Shown here in pieces: positions 60,105 to 64,000 of a stretch of DNA of 64,000 nt. Numbering within the stretch: position 1 is the first letter of the stretch; each line of letters opens with the position of its first letter. The stretch covers positions 1 through 64,000 of the forward strand of contig NZ_NINW01000033.1 in the NCBI RefSeq assembly GCF_002188465.1, written 5' to 3'. A program made the translations under genes and the position numbers. The notes beneath the pieces were generated by a model. It did not search any database and was not told the DNA's origin. It saw only the letters and a list, made by a program, of their open reading frames with translations. This DNA comes from Pigmentiphaga sp. NML080357. GTDB lineage: Bacteria > Pseudomonadota > Gammaproteobacteria > Burkholderiales > Burkholderiaceae_B.

Positions 60105-61994
60105 ATGGCTTTCAAAAAACTCGATTTTCGCGGGCAATCCTTCAAGGACGTCCTCGGCTTCACCTTCCGCCACTGGGCCGCGCAGCCCTGGCGCATCCTC
60201 GCCATCGTTCTCGCGGTCCTGCTGTCCACCCTGGCCGACGTGCTGACGCCGCTCTATGCGGGCAAGCTCGTCGACGCGGTGGCCTCGGGCGCGGCCAGCG
60301 ACGAGGTGGCCTGGCGCGCCGCCATCGCGGCGTTCTGGCTGCTCGTGGCGCTGGGGGTGGGCAGCACCCTGCTACGCCAGGTCGCGTTCCGGAACATCAT
60401 CGTGCTGACGCTCAAGATGATGGGTACGATCGCCGGCCATGCGTTCCACCGCGTGCAGCGCTTTTCCACCGACTGGCATGCCAACAGCTTCGCCGGATCC
60501 ACGGTGCGCAAAATCACGCGCGGCATGTGGGCGCTCGACCTGCTCAACGACACCCTGCTGGTCTCGCTGCTCCCCTCGGTCGTCATGCTGGTGGGCGCGA
60601 CCTTGCTGCTGGGCGTGAACTGGCCGCTCATGGGCGCGATCATCGGCCTGAGCTCGCTGCTGTATGTGGCGGTCACCGTCGCGCTCTCGCTGGGATACGT
60701 CGCGCCTGCGGCGCGCCTGGCCAACGCCTGGGACACCCGGCTCGGCGGCGCCCTGGCCGACGCCATCACCTGCAATGCCGTGGTCAAGGCCTTCGGCGCC
60801 GAAGAACGCGAGGAAACGCGCCTGTCGCGCGTGGTGTCGAAGTGGCGGCTGCGCACCCGCCGTACCTGGTTGCGCGGCACGCTCAATGGCGGCATCCAGG
60901 GCGGCATGCTGGTCCTGATGCAGGCCGCCATCGTGGGCGCGGCCCTGCTGTTGTGGGCGCGCGGCCAGGCCAGCGTGGGCGACATCACTTTCGCGCTGAC
61001 GACCTTCTTCATGCTGCAAGGCTATCTGCGCGACGTGGGCATGGACATCCGCAACCTGCAGCGCTCGGTCAACGACATGGAAGAGCTTGTCGCGCTGGAA
61101 CGCCAGCCGCTGGGCATCGAGGACAAGCCCCATGCGCCGCCCATCGTCATCAACAAGGGCGAGATCCGTTTCGAGCACGTGGACTTCCGCTATGGCGCGC
61201 ACGACAGGCCGCTCTACGAGGACTTCTCGATACGCATCGCCCCGGGCGAACGAGTCGGCCTGGTCGGCCATTCCGGGTCGGGCAAGACTACCTTCATCAA
61301 GCTGATCCAGCGCCTCTATGACGTAACCGGCGGCCGGATCACGATCGACGGGCAGGACATCTCCGGCGTCCGGCAGGATTCGCTGCGCCAGCAGATCGCC
61401 ATCGTGCAACAGGAACCCATCCTGTTCCACCGCTCGCTGGCCGAGAACATTGCCTACGCCAGGCCGCAGGCCTCGCGTGCGGAAATCGAACGGGCCGCCC
61501 GCCTGGCGAGCGCCCACGACTTCATCTCGGCCTTGCCGCACGGCTACGAGACGCTGGTGGGCGAGCGCGGCGTCAAGCTCTCCGGCGGCGAACGCCAGCG
61601 CGTGGCCCTGGCCCGTGCCTTCCTGGCCGATGCGCCCATCCTGATCCTGGACGAGGCCACCTCGAGCCTGGACAGCGAGAGCGAGGTGCTGATCCAGCAG
61701 GCCATGGAACGCCTGATGGAAGGCCGCACCACGCTGGTCGTCGCGCACCGCCTGTCCACCGTGCGGGCGCTCGACCGGCTGCTCGTCATGGACAAGGGCC
61801 GGGTCGTGGAGGAAGGCGACCACGAGTCGCTGATCCGCATCCGCAACGGCCTCTACCGCCGGCTGTTCGAGCGGCAGGCGCTGGAACTGACCAAGGGCCT
61901 GCTGCTCGACGGCAATGCCCGGCGCGAAGGCGAAGAAGGCGATTGGCTCGCCCATCCGGATTCGCTGCTGGAGGACACGGCGGCACACGACTGA
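60105..61994 (+). CDS. ABC exporter, fused membrane and ATPase domains
   Basis: Half-transporter of 629 residues (works as dimer). TM domain about 25-330 with six helices, nucleotide-binding domain about 370-600: Walker A GHSGSGKTTFIK, Q-loop IVQQEPILFHRS, signature LSGGERQRVALARAF, Walker B ILILDEATSSLD and VVAHRLSTVRALD. The class includes MsbA and drug/lipid exporters; substrate unknown. The frame is open further upstream (e.g. ATG at 60021) but ATG 60105 (MAFKKLDFRGQ) gives the usual length. Confidence 0.9.
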   Translation: MAFKKLDFRGQSFKDVLGFTFRHWAAQPWRILAIVLAVLLSTLADVLTPLYAGKLVDAVASGAASDEVAWRAAIAAFWLLVALGVGSTLLRQVAFRNIIVLTLKMMGTIAGHAFHRVQRFSTDWHANSFAGSTVRKITRGMWALDLLNDTLLVSLLPSVVMLVGATLLLGVNWPLMGAIIGLSSLLYVAVTVALSLGYVAPAARLANAWDTRLGGALADAITCNAVVKAFGAEEREETRLSRVVSKWRLRTRRTWLRGTLNGGIQGGMLVLMQAAIVGAALLLWARGQASVGDITFALTTFFMLQGYLRDVGMDIRNLQRSVNDMEELVALERQPLGIEDKPHAPPIVINKGEIRFEHVDFRYGAHDRPLYEDFSIRIAPGERVGLVGHSGSGKTTFIKLIQRLYDVTGGRITIDGQDISGVRQDSLRQQIAIVQQEPILFHRSLAENIAYARPQASRAEIERAARLASAHDFISALPHGYETLVGERGVKLSGGERQRVALARAFLADAPILILDEATSSLDSESEVLIQQAMERLMEGRTTLVVAHRLSTVRALDRLLVMDKGRVVEEGDHESLIRIRNGLYRRLFERQALELTKGLLLDGNARREGEEGDWLAHPDSLLEDTAAHD

Positions 61995-62009
61995 CGCCAT
62001 GCTTCCTGA

Positions 62010-62032
62010 CCAGGCCGCGCCGCGCGGCCTGG
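62010..62032 (+). terminator. Hairpin after ABC exporter gene
   Basis: CCAGGCCGCG and CGCGGCCTGG form a 10-bp stem with a 3-base loop, 15 bp after the stop codon. No T-run follows. Confidence 0.5.
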
Positions 62033-62073
62033 CCCCCCGCTTCGAAATCTCATCGGCGCTTGAGAAATTCTCG

Positions 62074-62100
62074 CTGGTCCGCGGCGTCGCGGCGGACCAG
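62074..62100 (+). terminator. Second hairpin between ABC exporter and LysE genes
   Basis: CTGGTCCGC and GCGGACCAG form a 9-bp stem around a 9-base loop, 49 bp before the LysE gene. It may act with the preceding hairpin as a transcription barrier. Confidence 0.4.
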
Positions 62101-62148
62101 AATAACGAGTCGGCGCGCGCCCGAGGCGCGCCTCTCTAGAAGAACACG

Positions 62149-62742
62149 ATGGAGAACAGCCTGTTCCTGGCCCTCACGGCCTACGTCTGCGTCATGTCGA
62201 TCACCCCCGGACCCAACAACGTCATGCTGATGTCGTCCGGACTCATGTTCGGCTTCCGGCGGACCTGCCCCCACATGCTTGGCATTCCCCTGGGCGTCAT
62301 CCTGCAGCTCTGGCTGACCGGTGCCGGCCTCGGTGCGCTGCTCGCGCTGGAACCCAGGCTGCAGATGGCCATGAAAGTCGCGGGCAGCCTCTATCTGCTG
62401 TGGCTGGCCGCCAGGCTCTGGCAGGCGGCGGAGCTGAAAGAAACCCGTGCCCGACGCCCCATCACCTTTCTGCAGGCCATGGCGTTTCAGTTCGTGAACC
62501 CCAAGGCCTGGCTGACCGCGGCCACCGCCGTGGCGGTATTCGCCCCGCCGGGCGACCGCTATCTCGGCCACCTGGCGCTGATCTGCGCCGTGTTCGCCGC
62601 CGTCGGGCTGCCCTGCATCGCGGTGTGGGCAGGCTTCGGCGCCGCGTTGCGGCCATGGCTTAGGCGTCCCGGCACGGCATTGTGGATCAACCGCGCCATG
62701 GCGGCCCTCACCGCCCTGACCATCGTCCTGTTCTGGATATGA
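62149..62742 (+). CDS. LysE/RhtB-family amino-acid exporter
   Basis: Inner-membrane exporter of 197 residues with five to six TM helices. The N-terminal SITPGPNNVMLMSSG motif is the LysE/Rht signature; AMAFQFVNPKAWLTAATAVAVF is the second. Exports amino acids such as homoserine or threonine in studied members; substrate here unknown. Overlaps the SnoaL-like gene by 4 bp. Confidence 0.9.
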   Translation: MENSLFLALTAYVCVMSITPGPNNVMLMSSGLMFGFRRTCPHMLGIPLGVILQLWLTGAGLGALLALEPRLQMAMKVAGSLYLLWLAARLWQAAELKETRARRPITFLQAMAFQFVNPKAWLTAATAVAVFAPPGDRYLGHLALICAVFAAVGLPCIAVWAGFGAALRPWLRRPGTALWINRAMAALTALTIVLFWI

Positions 62743-63131
62743 GCATGCCCACCTTGTCCCACGCCCAGCTCCGAGCCCATGCCGAGGCCTGGATCGGCGC
62801 CTGGAACCGCGCCGACGTGGAAGCGGTACTGGCGGTCTTTTCCGACGACGCCGAGTTCGTCAGCACCTTGGCGCAACCCTACACCGGCAGCAGTCTCGTG
62901 CGGGGCAAGCCGGCGCTGCGCCGCTATTGGCAAACCGCGCTGGCCGACCGTCCCGGCCTGCGGTTCGAGCTCATCGCCGCCATCTGCGACGAGCCGGGCC
63001 AGACCGTCGTCGTCCATTACGTCGCCATCCAGGGCGCCCGGCGGACCCGTGCCTGTGAAATCATGCGTTTCACCGATGGCGTCCAGGTCCGGGGCGAGGC
63101 GCTGTACGGCGCGCCGGACGGCATGGCCTGA
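62739..63131 (+). CDS. SnoaL-like/NTF2-fold protein
   Basis: A 130-residue protein with the NTF2-like pattern: helix HAEAWIGAWNRADVEAVLAVFSDDAEFVS, then PYTGSSLVRGKPALRRYWQTALADRPGLRFEL and a beta-sheet end with CEIMRFTDGVQVRGEALYG. Such folds serve as small isomerases, hydratases or binding proteins. Role unknown; translationally coupled to the LysE exporter (ATGA). Its stop abuts the convergent LysR stop. Confidence 0.85.
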   Translation: MSMPTLSHAQLRAHAEAWIGAWNRADVEAVLAVFSDDAEFVSTLAQPYTGSSLVRGKPALRRYWQTALADRPGLRFELIAAICDEPGQTVVVHYVAIQGARRTRACEIMRFTDGVQVRGEALYGAPDGMA

Positions 63132-64000
63132 TCATCCCGCCGCGTCGCAGGCAATTCGTCCGTCTTCCTCGCCCTCGCGCATCGCGGCCGCTTGCCGGTG
63201 CAGCCAGCGGCTCAAGTTCAGCAGGCGCCTGTCCTCGCGCAGCGCGGGAGGATAAACCAGGTAGAACCCCACGCCCGTCGCCATCCGGTGCCCGAACACC
63301 GATTCCAGCCGCCCGGCCTGCACGCCGGCGTCGGCCAGTTCCGCCACGGCGATGGACACGCCGGCGCCGTCGGCCGCCGCCTGCAGCGTCAGTCCGCCCG
63401 AATCGACCTGGGTAGTGCGGGCCGGCTCGAATCGCCCCGCCGGCAGGCTCTCCATCCAGTCGCGCCAGCCCGGGCAATGGCGCGAGACGAAAAGATTGGC
63501 CTTGCGCAGCGCGGCCAGCCGTTCGTCCGCCGAACCTCGCACGTAGCCGGGTCGGGCATACAAGTCGACCGACGCCTCGAATAGCCGGTCGGCCACGAGT
63601 CCCTGCCACAGCCCGTTTCCGAGCCAGATGCCGGCGTCGGCCTCGCTGGCGGCAAGATCCACCCCTTCCTGCGTGGTCGATATCTCCAGCGAAAAGCCAT
63701 GGCGCTCGAAAGGATAGCGTGCCAGTCGCGGCGACAGCCATTGCGTGGCAAACGAAGGGAGCATGTTCAAACGCAGCGGCCCGTCCAGCCGCTCCTGACG
63801 CAGGTTTCCGACGGCCTGGGCAATGTGTTCGAATCCCCGATTCAAGCCGGGCGCCAGCCGGCGCCCGGCTTCGGTCAACTCGAGCCGGGTGCCGATGCGC
63901 CGCAGCAGTTCCACGCCCAGCGCCTCTTCCAGCGTGCGCAATTGGTGGCTGACGGCCGACGGAGTCACGCCGAGTTCCAATGCGGCATCCTTGGCGGACA
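63132..64000 (-). CDS. LysR-family regulator (GcvA-like), partial
   Basis: The frame stays open to the right window edge, so the first codons are missing. About 289 residues are visible, starting SAKDAALELGVTPSAVSHQLRTLEEALGVELLRR (second half of the HTH), then a GcvA/AmpR-type substrate-binding domain (from LNMLPSFATQWLSPRLARYPFERHG). Convergent with the LysE/SnoaL pair, ending right at its stop. Target genes cannot be inferred from what is visible. Confidence 0.88.
   Translation of the reverse strand, partial: SAKDAALELGVTPSAVSHQLRTLEEALGVELLRRIGTRLELTEAGRRLAPGLNRGFEHIAQAVGNLRQERLDGPLRLNMLPSFATQWLSPRLARYPFERHGFSLEISTTQEGVDLAASEADAGIWLGNGLWQGLVADRLFEASVDLYARPGYVRGSADERLAALRKANLFVSRHCPGWRDWMESLPAGRFEPARTTQVDSGGLTLQAAADGAGVSIAVAELADAGVQAGRLESVFGHRMATGVGFYLVYPPALREDRRLLNLSRWLHRQAAAMREGEEDGRIACDAAG

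Noticed and set aside
1..64000. tRNA, rRNA, CRISPR arrays, prophage or plasmid replication genes
   Set aside because: None could be seen. Repeats found are operator pairs, hairpins and one transposon end; no regular spacer arrays and no integrase apart from the TnpA fragment.

Overview
The window is GC-rich DNA with tightly packed genes, many of them overlapping by an ATGA start/stop. It looks like a chromosome of a betaproteobacterium of the Alcaligenaceae (Bordetella/Achromobacter type). Supporting this are three periplasmic 'Bug' (tripartite tricarboxylate receptor) proteins, a cyoABCD quinol oxidase, a RegB/RegA-type two-component system and many LysR, GntR/FCD and Lrp regulators. The genus is an inference; no rRNA or tRNA gene is present to anchor it. 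Apart from a transposon remnant at the left edge, the content is core or accessory metabolism without phage or CRISPR sequence.

Layout. 1-688: C-terminal end and right inverted repeat of a Tn3-family transposon, which has cut an RND efflux gene in half (652-2334). The adaptor gene and a divergent LysR regulator follow (2353-4744). 4864-9921: a MarR-controlled AaeB/AaeA-type efflux operon (FUSC protein, DUF1656, HlyD-type adaptor, outer-membrane lipoprotein). 9923-15909: tag, a thioredoxin-like protein, a four-gene minus-strand group (membrane protein, amidotransferase, MltB-type transglycosylase, ROK sugar kinase), a lipoprotein and a fatty-acid-hydroxylase-type protein. 16058-17936: a nitrosative-stress operon (group III truncated haemoglobin, NsrR, nitronate monooxygenase) behind a clear NsrR-type operator. 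17955-23485: a PCMT-erythromycin esterase fusion, two DNA-repair-type 2OG-Fe(II) oxygenases (one AlkB), a START-domain protein and a MOT1 molybdate transporter. 23475-27274: an arginine/ornithine to proline module with an Lrp regulator, PhzF and ArsC. 27444-29879: MFS, NUDIX and HdeD genes.

29968-36004: regB-regA followed by cyoABCD. Two copies of the RegA/PrrA-type box GCGAC-N5-GTCGC lie between regA and cyoA, so the redox sensor probably controls the terminal oxidase beside it. 36106-48742: catabolic accessory region with three Bug receptors, aldehyde dehydrogenase, sulfatase, an acyl-CoA synthetase/enoyl-CoA hydratase/SDR set, two LysR regulators and one LuxR regulator. 48976-51214: otsBA for trehalose synthesis. 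51234-57404: a GntR/FCD regulator divergent from an FAD-linked oxidase, a TrpXYZ-like ABC importer and a TauD-type dioxygenase. Four copies of one 11-12 bp operator motif cluster in and beside the divergent promoter region. 57423-63131: voltage-gated K+ channel, cytosolic Cys-rich copper protein, PanE-like reductase, an ABC exporter preceded by a 16-codon leader ORF, LysE exporter and SnoaL-like protein. A LysR gene runs off the right edge.

Functional themes are efflux, alkylation/NO/redox stress, respiration control, and uptake and breakdown of unidentified organic acids.
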